Part shown: positions 1 through 5,117 of the stretch, one piece after another | Layout: each line of letters begins with the position of its first letter | Numbering within the stretch: the stretch's first letter is position 1 | Origin: an uncultured Comamonadaceae bacterium | Lineage (GTDB): Bacteria; Pseudomonadota; Gammaproteobacteria; Burkholderiales; Burkholderiaceae_C | Direction of reading: 5' to 3' | NCBI GenBank assembly: GCA_937893415.1 | Contig: CALBWZ010000193.1 | Location: forward strand, 1-5,366 | DNA length: 5,366 nucleotides | Notes under the pieces: model-generated | What the model saw: only the letters and a program-made list of their open reading frames with translations | Told to the model about the DNA's origin: nothing | Database searches by the model: none | Made by a program: the position numbers and the translations under genes

Positions 1-592
1 CACAAGCCTTGGTCTGATCAATCAAGGCCTGCATCAATGCCCGACTTGCCGCGCTGTCCAGCGATGACGTCGGCTCGTCTGCAACCAGCAAATTCGGCTC
101 TAACAACAAGGCCCTAACGGCGGCCACACGCTGTTGCTGACCGACTGACAGGGTATTGGCAGGCCTTGGCAAAAGTGCTTCAGGCAAGCCAAAGGCCTGG
201 CATAAACCAACGAGTCGCGCCTCGATGGTGGCTGGGGACGTACCCGCTTTGCCACGCAAACGCCATGCCAACAACATGTTGTCTCGCGCACTCAAGTAAG
301 GCAATAAATTGAACTGCTGAAACACATAGCCGATATGCTTGCGACGCACCGCATCTTTGCGTGCTTCGCTTGAACCATGCAAGGCCTGCCCGGCCACCCA
401 CACTTCACCATGCGAAATGGGCAGCACGCCCGTTAGCAGGCTCAGCAAACTGCTCTTGCCACAGCCACTCGGGCCAAACACCAAATGCGTTTGACCAACG
501 TGCAAGGCCAGCGCATCTATACGAATCAGCGGCGTGGCATGTGGCCACGCAAACACCAAATCGCGCACTTGAACCATGACTTGATCGGTCAT
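1..592 (-). CDS. ABC transporter ATP-binding protein (LolD/MacB-like), 3' end cut by window
   Basis: This is the nucleotide-binding subunit of an ABC transporter; 197 codons are visible and the C-terminus lies left of base 1. Motifs seen in order: Walker A GPSGCGKSS (residues 40-48), Q-loop FQQFNLLP (91-98), signature LSVGQQQ (148-154), Walker B LLVADEP (168-174) and D-loop SSLDS (176-180). The H-loop histidine would lie beyond the edge. The pattern is that of the LolD/MacB/FtsE family, which pairs with FtsX-type permeases, so a permease gene is expected next. The start ATG (592-590) overlaps the TGA stop of the upstream DUF2796 gene in an ATGA. No good ribosome binding site precedes it, so translational coupling is likely. 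The signature has Val where LSGGQ is usual. The substrate cannot be read from this subunit; a metal-related role is inferred from the neighbour. Confidence 0.93.
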   Translation of the reverse strand, partial: MTDQVMVQVRDLVFAWPHATPLIRIDALALHVGQTHLVFGPSGCGKSSLLSLLTGVLPISHGEVWVAGQALHGSSEARKDAVRRKHIGYVFQQFNLLPYLSARDNMLLAWRLRGKAGTSPATIEARLVGLCQAFGLPEALLPRPANTLSVGQQQRVAAVRALLLEPNLLVADEPTSSLDSAASRALMQALIDQTKAC

Positions 593-1212
593 GGCAAGCT
601 GAGGGTCCGACTGGGAGAGCGAATTTCAAGGGCAAACTGTTTCTTGTTGACCACACCTTGCACGTAGACCGTCTCAACCTCAGGCCACATGTCCAATGCC
701 AGTAGTTCAATGGCGGCTAGGGCGCTGGGCTGCGCACAGCGCCACAAGACCTGCCAAGAGGCATCTGAGTGACCAGCCTTGTGACCAGCGTCATGCCCTG
801 TCTGATGGCCATGCTTTTTATCGTGCGCATGGTCGCTGCTAACCGGCTGCGGCTTGAAGCCTGGCAACTCTATTTCGACACCTGTGACCACACAACGTGC
901 CGCGGTGTTGGGCAATAACCACTGCTGGGCTTGACTCATTTTTTGGTGGGCTTGCACCACCTTTTTATGCTCTTGCGTGTTTGTCGGTGCGTGCTCAAAG
1001 CCAACAACGCCATCCATTGGCAGCTGCCAACGAAGCGATAGATCAGAGCCGGACTGGGCCACCTCCAACTGCGCCACACCGTGCTCGTGTCGCTCGCTTG
1101 CCACCGCCGTTGAGGTGGCCATAGCCAAGGCAACAAACACGGCTGCAGGCACAGGAACGAGGCTCAGCAGCCTCAGGCTGGCAGGCAGCTTAGAAGATTT
1201 ACATAAAGTCAT
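589..1212 (-). CDS. Exported His-rich DUF2796 (ZrgA-like) putative zinc-binding protein
   Basis: This 207-residue protein is probably periplasmic. Residues 1-38 look like a signal peptide: basic start, hydrophobic stretch around 17-33 and an AVA-S cleavage site at 38/39. The mature protein opens with HEHG (42-45) and continues with a core containing VGFEHAP (70-76), which I recognise as typical of DUF2796. Some members of this family (ZrgA of vibrios) take part in zinc acquisition. Residues 128-148 form a histidine-rich loop with seven His, ending in four GHxx units, as expected for metal binding. Cys107 and Cys159 could form a disulfide. The start is supported by an AAAGGAG ribosome binding site 5 bases upstream. 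The gene sits between a small His-rich membrane protein and an ABC ATPase, so it may be the metal-binding component of that system. The metal and the direction of transport are inferred. Confidence 0.88.
   Translation of the reverse strand: MTLCKSSKLPASLRLLSLVPVPAAVFVALAMATSTAVASERHEHGVAQLEVAQSGSDLSLRWQLPMDGVVGFEHAPTNTQEHKKVVQAHQKMSQAQQWLLPNTAARCVVTGVEIELPGFKPQPVSSDHAHDKKHGHQTGHDAGHKAGHSDASWQVLWRCAQPSALAAIELLALDMWPEVETVYVQGVVNKKQFALEIRSPSRTLSLP
763..810 (-). repeat. GHxx tandem repeat coding the metal-binding loop
   Basis: Residues 135-150 of the DUF2796 protein read as four consecutive four-residue units, each starting Gly-His (GHQT, GHDA, GHKA, GHSD). At the DNA level the block GCTGGTCAC occurs twice exactly 12 bases apart, so the array probably grew by 12-bp slippage or duplication. 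Such arrays can vary in unit number between strains. Confidence 0.75.
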
Positions 1213-1217
1213 AGCGA

Positions 1218-1224
1218 CTCCTTT
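1218..1224 (-). promoter_or_regulatory. Ribosome binding site of the DUF2796 gene
   Basis: Read leftward, AAAGGAG lies 5 bases before the ATG at 1212 and fixes that start. Its first bases also belong to one arm of the 56-bp palindrome 1221-1276, so its accessibility may depend on that structure. Confidence 0.7.
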
Positions 1225-1276
1225 GATTTGAAAAAAACCAAACGCACTGGTGCGCTGTGTGTGTTTTAAATCAAAG
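1221..1276 (-). repeat. Nested imperfect palindrome between the two operon genes
   Basis: The outer arms CTTTGATTT (1221-1229) and AAATCAAAG (1268-1276) are perfectly complementary. An inner pair CGCAC/GTGCG (1243-1247, 1250-1254) shares exactly the same centre, 1248.5. Counting all 28 opposed positions, 21 are complementary. In the leftward mRNA the 5' arm contains the stop codon of the membrane-protein gene and the 3' arm abuts the ribosome binding site of the DUF2796 gene. The inner hairpin is followed by a U-rich run (UUUGGUUUUUUU), giving a terminator-like look. Possible roles are an attenuator, a coupling hairpin or an operator; none is demonstrated. Confidence 0.6.
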
Positions 1277-1658
1277 AAATCGGCGGTGCTCTTGCCAAAT
1301 AGGCCGCTGTGCGCGGGCCATACACAAACCGGAATGCATGACAGGCGACTGGGCCGAGCACAGCGGACGCCATAACCAACATGGCGGCCGTAACCACTGC
1401 GAAACTACACAGCAGGCCACTGAGCATGTCGCACAACTCGCTACCCTCCTCGTGGTCAAGCACGTCCGAGGGGGCAAGGTTTGCTGCGAAAGCGTAGGCC
1501 GTGTGTTGCGAGGCAATGTCGTGATGCGCAGGGTGCTGTGTCTCGTGCACCAAACCTACATTTTGAGCCAACAGCACCATCAAGGCGACCACCACCCATA
1601 CAAGGGGGTGACGCAAGCGGCGCCTAGAAGCTGTATGGCTGGTCTGAGACATGTTCAT
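1266..1658 (-). CDS. Small two-helix membrane protein with His-rich loop (function unknown)
   Basis: From the ATG at 1658 this is a 130-residue protein. A basic N-terminus (SRRRLR, 11-16) precedes a hydrophobic helix at about 18-36. A hydrophilic loop follows with His at 38, 42, 45, 46, 52 and 69 and an acidic DHEEGSELC stretch ending at Cys76. A second helix spans about 81-105, with Cys84 and Cys106, and the tail is LARAPP. The positive-inside rule would put the His loop in the periplasm. It loosely resembles the small DUF2946-like membrane proteins seen near metal genes, but I do not recognise it firmly. It is first in the operon with DUF2796 and the ABC ATPase, so a metal-sensing or delivery role is inferred. 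The start is uncertain: in-frame alternatives are ATG 1652, ATG 1676 and GTG 1772, and none has a strong ribosome binding site. Confidence 0.7.
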   Translation of the reverse strand: MNMSQTSHTASRRRLRHPLVWVVVALMVLLAQNVGLVHETQHPAHHDIASQHTAYAFAANLAPSDVLDHEEGSELCDMLSGLLCSFAVVTAAMLVMASAVLGPVACHAFRFVYGPRTAAYLARAPPISLI

Positions 1659-1831
1659 ATGGTAACGCAGGCCCATGGCTACATCAGAAAAAACCCTTGC
1701 TGTCTGCTTGGGCGTTGGCTGCTGCTTGAGGCGCTTGCTACAACACGGTCGAATACATTGCCCTGCACCCACGTGGTGCGGCCAGCGCTGTCATGACAGG
1801 TCAGCGCACAGGTATGTCGAATGCGTGTGTA
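1659..1831. other. Intergenic region upstream of the metal operon
   Basis: No convincing gene lies here. An in-frame extension of the membrane-protein gene to a GTG at 1772 is open, but its composition is un-protein-like and it has no ribosome binding site. The leftward operon promoter should lie here, yet I found no -35/-10 pair with good spacing and no AT-rich Zur-like box. Several palindromes cluster at 1765-1807 (separate entry). Confidence 0.5.
1765..1807. repeat. Cluster of palindromes, possible operator region
   Basis: Three inverted repeats lie within 43 bases: GCACC/GGTGC (1765-1769, 1775-1779) around CCACGTGG; the perfect 12-bp palindrome CTGTCATGACAG (1788-1799); and GCGCTG/CAGCGC (1785-1790, 1802-1807) overlapping it. 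No T-run follows on either strand, so this is not a classic terminator. It lies between the end of the small basic-protein gene and the start of the metal operon. Regulator binding or an RNA structure at the end of the 53-codon gene are both possible. Confidence 0.4.
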
Positions 1832-1993
1832 TCAAACAGGCTTGTTCTTGGCCTTGCCTTTTAACGCAACCGACGTCATGACGCTTGCACGCACTGGTTC
1901 AGCCACACTGCCCAAGCCTAAAGTTTTGTCAACAGGGGTTGATTTTTTCGGCTTTTTAGATTCTTTGTTGGTTTTTTGTTGACCTTTGGCCAT
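1832..1993 (-). CDS. Small basic MAKGQQ-type protein, 53 residues, function unknown
   Basis: This very basic 53-residue protein starts MAKGQQKTNKESKKPKK, a conserved opening I recognise from small hypothetical proteins in beta- and gammaproteobacteria. The second half is weakly conserved in character (Val/Ala/Ser with a GKAKNK end). No membrane segment or cysteine is present, and the Lys-rich head suggests contact with nucleic acid or the ribosome; that is inference only. The start at 1993 is chosen because GGAG lies 6 bases upstream and the conserved MAKGQ begins there. The reading frame is open much further upstream (to 2323), but that part has no family resemblance. It is transcribed divergently from the aminotransferase gene. 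Confidence 0.8.
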   Translation of the reverse strand: MAKGQQKTNKESKKPKKSTPVDKTLGLGSVAEPVRASVMTSVALKGKAKNKPV

Positions 1994-2078
1994 GACGATC
2001 TCCATAAAATTAAAACCGAATCTTACGCTCGAAATCAGACGAGAACGCACGGACCATGCTGCTGCGCCTGTACGTTCA

Positions 2079-2120
2079 ACAAAAAAAAGAAACTCTGCCA
2101 CGCTGCTGGCGGCTTGGCAG
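2079..2120 (-). terminator. Possible leftward terminator or attenuator hairpin
   Basis: Read leftward, CTGCCA (2120-2115) pairs with TGGCAG (2100-2095), with a GC-rich 14-base interior. After two bases comes the T-rich run TTTCTTTTTTTT (2092-2081). The stem is only 6 bp, with an alternative pairing TGCTG/CAGCA nearby, so strength is doubtful. It lies upstream of the 53-codon gene on the same strand, so it would stop a transcript started further right or act as an attenuator. Confidence 0.3.
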
Positions 2121-2150
2121 CAAGGTTTGACCCTGGTCTGTGTCCAAGTG

Positions 2151-2179
2151 TTGCCTATGGGCCACATTAAAGATCTAAA
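2151..2179 (+). promoter_or_regulatory. Candidate promoter of the aminotransferase gene
   Basis: TTGCCT (2151-2156) and TCTAAA (2174-2179) are 17 bases apart and each matches 4 of 6 bases of the sigma70 consensus; TAAAAT at 2176-2181 is an alternative -10 with a longer spacer. A start of transcription near 2187 would leave a leader of about 95 bases. Confidence 0.3.
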
Positions 2180-2188
2180 ATAACCCAT

Positions 2189-2202
2189 AAGTTGAACAAC
2201 TT
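2189..2202. repeat. Inverted repeat AAGTTG-AA-CAACTT, possible operator
   Basis: Two perfect 6-base arms flank a 2-base centre. The site would lie right at or just after the predicted transcription start of the aminotransferase gene, a usual place for a repressor operator. It has no associated T-run or long GC stem, so a DNA-binding site is more likely than a terminator. The regulator is unknown. Confidence 0.4.
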
Positions 2203-2280
2203 TCACCTCTTCACGCTGCGAGCCAAACAAATAGTTCCGACTGCGTTTATTTCTTTTCCACTTGTCACAGGTACCGTCAC

Positions 2281-3477
2281 ATGTCCATGTTTTCCGCCGT
2301 AGAAATGGCACCCCGCGATCCAATTTTGGGTTTGAACGAGCAGTTTGCTGCCGACAACAACCCCAACAAAGTGAACTTGGGTGTTGGCGTTTATTACGAC
2401 GACAACGGCAAGTTACCTTTACTCAAGTGCGTGCAAGCCGCTGAAGCTCAGCTGATGGCAACGCCAAAACCACGCGGCTATTTGCCCATAGACGGGATTG
2501 CTGCATACGACGGTGCAGTCAAGGGGTTGGTATTTGGTCAAGACAGTGAGCCTGTGCAATCTGGCCGGGTTGCCACTATTCAAGCCATTGGAGGTACTGG
2601 TGGCCTTAAGGTTGGCGCTGACTTTTTAAAGCGCCTAAAGCCCGAAGCCACCGTCATGATCAGCGACCCCAGCTGGGAGAATCACCGTGCTTTGTTTACC
2701 GCAGCTGGTTTTAAAGTTGAGAGCTACCCCTATTACGACGCGGCCAAACGTGGTGTGAACTTTGACGGCATGCTGGCAGCGCTTGACAACGCGCAGGCTG
2801 GCACAGTTGTGGTGTTGCACGCCTGCTGTCACAACCCAACTGGTTATGACATCAGCCCAGACCAATGGGCGCAAGTGGTGCAAGTCGTTAAAGACCGCGA
2901 CTTGGTCGCTTTTTTAGACATGGCCTACCAAGGCTTTGGCTACGGCATTACCCAAGACGGCGCCGCCGTGCAGCAATTTGTGACTTCAGGCCTTAACTTT
3001 TTTGTAGCCACCTCTTTTTCCAAGAGCTTCAGCTTGTACGGCGAACGCGTGGGTGCTTTGAGCTTGCTGTGCACTGACAAACCCGAAGCTGACCGCGTGT
3101 TGAGCCAGCTTAAAACCGTTATTCGTACCAACTACTCCAACCCACCCACGCACGGCGGCGCAACTGTCGCGACCGTACTGGGCACGCCAGAGTTGCGTGA
3201 GCTGTGGGAGCAAGAGTTGACTGAAATGCGCGAGCGCATCAAGGCCACACGACAGCAACTGGTGGACGGCTTAAAAAACGCAGGTGTCGAACAAGACATG
3301 GGCTTCATCACCAGCCAAATTGGCATGTTCAGCTACTCCGGACTGAGCAAAGATCAAATGGTGCGTCTGCGCAACGAGTATGGTGTCTACGGCACAGACA
3401 CAGGGCGCATGTGCGTGGCGGCGATCAACAGCGGCAACTTGGCATACGTGTGCAAGTCCATTGCGGCTGTTTTATAA
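2281..3477 (+). CDS. Aromatic/aspartate aminotransferase, class I (TyrB/AspC family)
   Basis: This 398-residue cytoplasmic PLP enzyme should transfer amino groups between aspartate or aromatic amino acids and 2-oxoglutarate. Seen motifs: DPILGLNE (13-20), GGTGGLK (104-110), HNPTG with Asn185, FLDMAYQGF with Asp213 and Tyr216, and SFSKSFSLYGERVG with the PLP lysine Lys248 and phosphate-binding Arg256. Arg282 in IRTNYSNPP matches the side-chain-carboxylate Arg292 of AspC, and Arg376 matches Arg386. The length is normal (E. coli AspC has 396). Known specificity positions are mixed between AspC and TyrB, so I give no firm symbol. The start at 2281 has a weak AGGT 9 bases upstream; ATG 2287 matches the AspC N-terminus but is too far from it. 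The next gene has its own promoter candidate, so this gene may be transcribed alone. Confidence 0.95.
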   Translation: MSMFSAVEMAPRDPILGLNEQFAADNNPNKVNLGVGVYYDDNGKLPLLKCVQAAEAQLMATPKPRGYLPIDGIAAYDGAVKGLVFGQDSEPVQSGRVATIQAIGGTGGLKVGADFLKRLKPEATVMISDPSWENHRALFTAAGFKVESYPYYDAAKRGVNFDGMLAALDNAQAGTVVVLHACCHNPTGYDISPDQWAQVVQVVKDRDLVAFLDMAYQGFGYGITQDGAAVQQFVTSGLNFFVATSFSKSFSLYGERVGALSLLCTDKPEADRVLSQLKTVIRTNYSNPPTHGGATVATVLGTPELRELWEQELTEMRERIKATRQQLVDGLKNAGVEQDMGFITSQIGMFSYSGLSKDQMVRLRNEYGVYGTDTGRMCVAAINSGNLAYVCKSIAAVL

Positions 3478-3514
3478 GCAGTCACTCAGATAATACGGCA
3501 GCCGTCTCACTATG

Positions 3515-3532
3515 TGGCGACCCATGTCGCCA
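3515..3532 (+). terminator. Perfect 7-bp hairpin after the aminotransferase gene
   Basis: TGGCGAC (3515-3521) pairs with GTCGCCA (3526-3532) around a 4-base CCAT loop, 38 bases after the stop codon. There is no T-run on either strand, so it is not a standard intrinsic terminator. It could protect the 3' end of the mRNA, help Rho-dependent ending or be a protein-binding site just upstream of the phaZ promoter. Confidence 0.4.
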
Positions 3533-3538
3533 ATCGAC

Positions 3539-3567
3539 TGGTCATAAATCGCTCAGCCTGTTATATT
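3539..3567 (+). promoter_or_regulatory. Candidate sigma70-like promoter of phaZ
   Basis: TGGTCA (3539-3544, 4 of 6 matches to TTGACA) and TATATT (3562-3567, 5 of 6 matches to TATAAT) are spaced exactly 17 bases. Transcription would start near 3574, leaving a short leader of about 25 bases with GAGAGG 5 bases before the ATG. This suggests phaZ is expressed separately from the aminotransferase gene. Confidence 0.5.
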
Positions 3568-3598
3568 GCACTGCAGCATTTATTATTGAGAGGCCCAC

Positions 3599-5098
3599 AT
3601 GCTATACCAAATTTACGACGCGCAACGAGCACTAATGGAGCCTTTTGCAGAGTTTGCCCAAGCCACGGCAAAGCTGTATGCGGCGCCAACATCTCCTTTA
3701 AGTACAACGCCCTTGGCGCAGCGCATGGCAGCTGGCTTCGAGCTGTTGTACCGCTTGGGTAAAGACTACGAGAAGCCTAGTTTTGGCATTCAAACCCTTG
3801 AAATTGAGGGGGCTGAAATTGTCATTAACGAGCGCGTTGTCACTGACAAACCTTTCTGCGAGCTGCGTCACTTCAAGCGCTTCACCGACAACGAAGCAAC
3901 TTTATCTGAGATGGCAAGCCAGCCCGTTGTGCTGATTGTGGCCCCGCTGTCGGGGCATTACGCCACGCTGCTGCGTGACACGGTTAAATCCATGCTCAAG
4001 AGCCACAAGGTGTTTGTGACCGATTGGCGCAATGCCCGCTTGGTGCCTCTAGAGGACGGTGAATTTCACCTCAGCGACTACGTCAACTACATCCAAGAGT
4101 TCATCCGTGACTTGCAAGCCCAGTATGGCGATTGCCATGTCATGAGCGTGTGCCAACCAACCGTGCCTGTGCTGGCGGCCGTGTCACTGATGGCAACACG
4201 CGGCGAAAAACTGCCCCTGTCCATGACCATGATGGGTGGTCCAATCGACGCACGGCTAAGTCCCACTGCAGTGAACACGTTGGCTACAGACCGCAATTTA
4301 GCGTGGTTTGAAAACAATGTCATTTACTCTGTACCGCCCACATTTGCTGGTGCAGGCCGCCGTGTTTACCCGGGATTTTTGCAGCACACTGGTTTTGTGG
4401 CCATGAACCCGGACCGCCACGCACAAAGCCATTACGACTACTTCAAGCAGCTCATGAAAGGCGATGACGCCAGCGCCGAAGCTCACCGTAAGTTCTACGA
4501 CGAATACAACGCTGTGCTCGACATGGACGCTGATTACTACCTGGAAACCATAGACGTCGTCTTCCAACAGTTCAAGTTGGTAGAGGGCACATGGGATGTA
4601 ACCAACCCACAAGGCGAGCTGGAGCGCGTTCGCCCAGCAGACATCAAGGGTTGTGCGCTGTTGACCATAGAAGGTGAGTTAGACGACATTTCAGGCTCAG
4701 GGCAAACCGAAGCTGCTCATGGCTTGTGCTCTGGCATTGCCGCTAACAAACACCGCCACATTGAAGTCGAAGGTGCAGGGCATTACGGTATTTTTAGTGG
4801 GAGTCGGTGGCGCAATGTGGTGTACCCAGAAGTAGAGGCTTTTATCAAGTCAGCGCAAGGCAGCCACGTGGTAGCAGGAAACGACTCCAAACAGCTGACG
4901 GCCAACACAACGAAGCATGTTGTGGCCAACCAAACAAAGACCTCCAAATCAGCGGCGGCCACAGTCACCATTCCCAAGGCGGTGGCAACCAAGCCGACAT
5001 CAAAAGCTATTACAAAACCGGTTGCGAAACCGGTTGTAAAGCCAGCGACCCCGCCCGCAGCTGCCTCCAAAGCAGCAACACGCAAGCGCGCCACTTAA
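3599..5098 (+). CDS. phaZ: Intracellular poly(3-hydroxybutyrate) depolymerase with basic C-terminal tail
   Basis: This 499-residue alpha/beta hydrolase mobilises stored polyhydroxybutyrate granules to hydroxybutyrate units. The N-terminus MLYQIYDAQRA and the stretch LLYRLGKDYEKP (49-60) are typical of PhaZ1-type enzymes. The nucleophile is Cys185 in VMSVCQP, matching the Cys of Ralstonia/Cupriavidus PhaZ1. The acid is Asp362 or Asp363 in GELDDISG, and His395 in EGAGHYGIFSG completes the triad. The catalytic core ends near residue 420, about the full length of PhaZ1. Residues 421-499 are extra: low complexity, rich in Lys, Ala, Thr and Pro, with KPVA/KPVV repeats and an RKRAT end, like histone H1-type or granule-associated tails. 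There is no signal peptide, which fits a cytoplasmic enzyme. GAGAGG 5 bases upstream supports the start. The following iron-sulfur gene begins 19 bases after the stop. Confidence 0.95.
   Translation: MLYQIYDAQRALMEPFAEFAQATAKLYAAPTSPLSTTPLAQRMAAGFELLYRLGKDYEKPSFGIQTLEIEGAEIVINERVVTDKPFCELRHFKRFTDNEATLSEMASQPVVLIVAPLSGHYATLLRDTVKSMLKSHKVFVTDWRNARLVPLEDGEFHLSDYVNYIQEFIRDLQAQYGDCHVMSVCQPTVPVLAAVSLMATRGEKLPLSMTMMGGPIDARLSPTAVNTLATDRNLAWFENNVIYSVPPTFAGAGRRVYPGFLQHTGFVAMNPDRHAQSHYDYFKQLMKGDDASAEAHRKFYDEYNAVLDMDADYYLETIDVVFQQFKLVEGTWDVTNPQGELERVRPADIKGCALLTIEGELDDISGSGQTEAAHGLCSGIAANKHRHIEVEGAGHYGIFSGSRWRNVVYPEVEAFIKSAQGSHVVAGNDSKQLTANTTKHVVANQTKTSKSAAATVTIPKAVATKPTSKAITKPVAKPVVKPATPPAAASKAATRKRAT
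5015..5036 (+). repeat. Tandem 12-bp repeat in the phaZ tail
   Basis: AAACCGGTTG occurs at 5015-5024 and again at 5027-5036, one period of 12 bases (four codons, Lys-Pro-Val-Ala/Val). A degenerate third unit (Lys-Pro-Ala) follows. Each copy contains the palindrome AACCGGTT. The pattern suggests the tail grew by in-frame slippage. Confidence 0.7.
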
Positions 5099-5117
5099 AC
5101 GCTGGCGAACTTGAGTT

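Larger units (their letters stand above)
1994..2280. other. Divergent intergenic region
   Basis: These 287 bases separate the leftward small basic-protein gene from the rightward aminotransferase gene. They hold a leftward terminator-like hairpin (2079-2120), a candidate rightward promoter (2151-2179) and an inverted repeat (2189-2202). I could not find a convincing leftward promoter for the small gene, although the 60 bases before its start are AT-rich. Confidence 0.5.
3478..3598. other. Intergenic region with hairpin and promoter
   Basis: The 121 bases between the aminotransferase stop and phaZ contain no open frame of note. They hold a perfect hairpin at 3515-3532, a promoter candidate at 3539-3567 and the phaZ ribosome binding site GAGAGG (3588-3593). 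Confidence 0.6.

Noticed and set aside
405..710. Minus-strand 101-codon frame
   Set aside because: It overlaps the ABC ATPase and DUF2796 genes in another frame and has no family features.
1659..1772. Longer membrane protein starting at GTG 1772 or ATG 1676
   Set aside because: The added residues look non-conserved, no ribosome binding site precedes GTG 1772, and the ATG at 1658 or 1652 gives a normal short N-terminus before the first helix. It is kept as a noted alternative.
1257..1796. Plus-strand open frame of 179 codons
   Set aside because: It lies antisense to the membrane-protein gene, is rich in His, Cys and Arg without recognisable motif, and has no ribosome binding site.
1659..1831. 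Zur-type operator for the zinc-like operon
   Set aside because: I searched by eye for an AT-rich palindrome of the GTTATA...TATAAC kind on both strands and found none; the palindromes present are GC-rich and of another type.
1994..2323. Upstream extension of the small basic-protein gene to a start at 2323 (163 residues)
   Set aside because: The extra part has no family resemblance, overlaps the aminotransferase start and divergent control region, and the GGAG plus conserved MAKGQ start at 1993 explains the gene.
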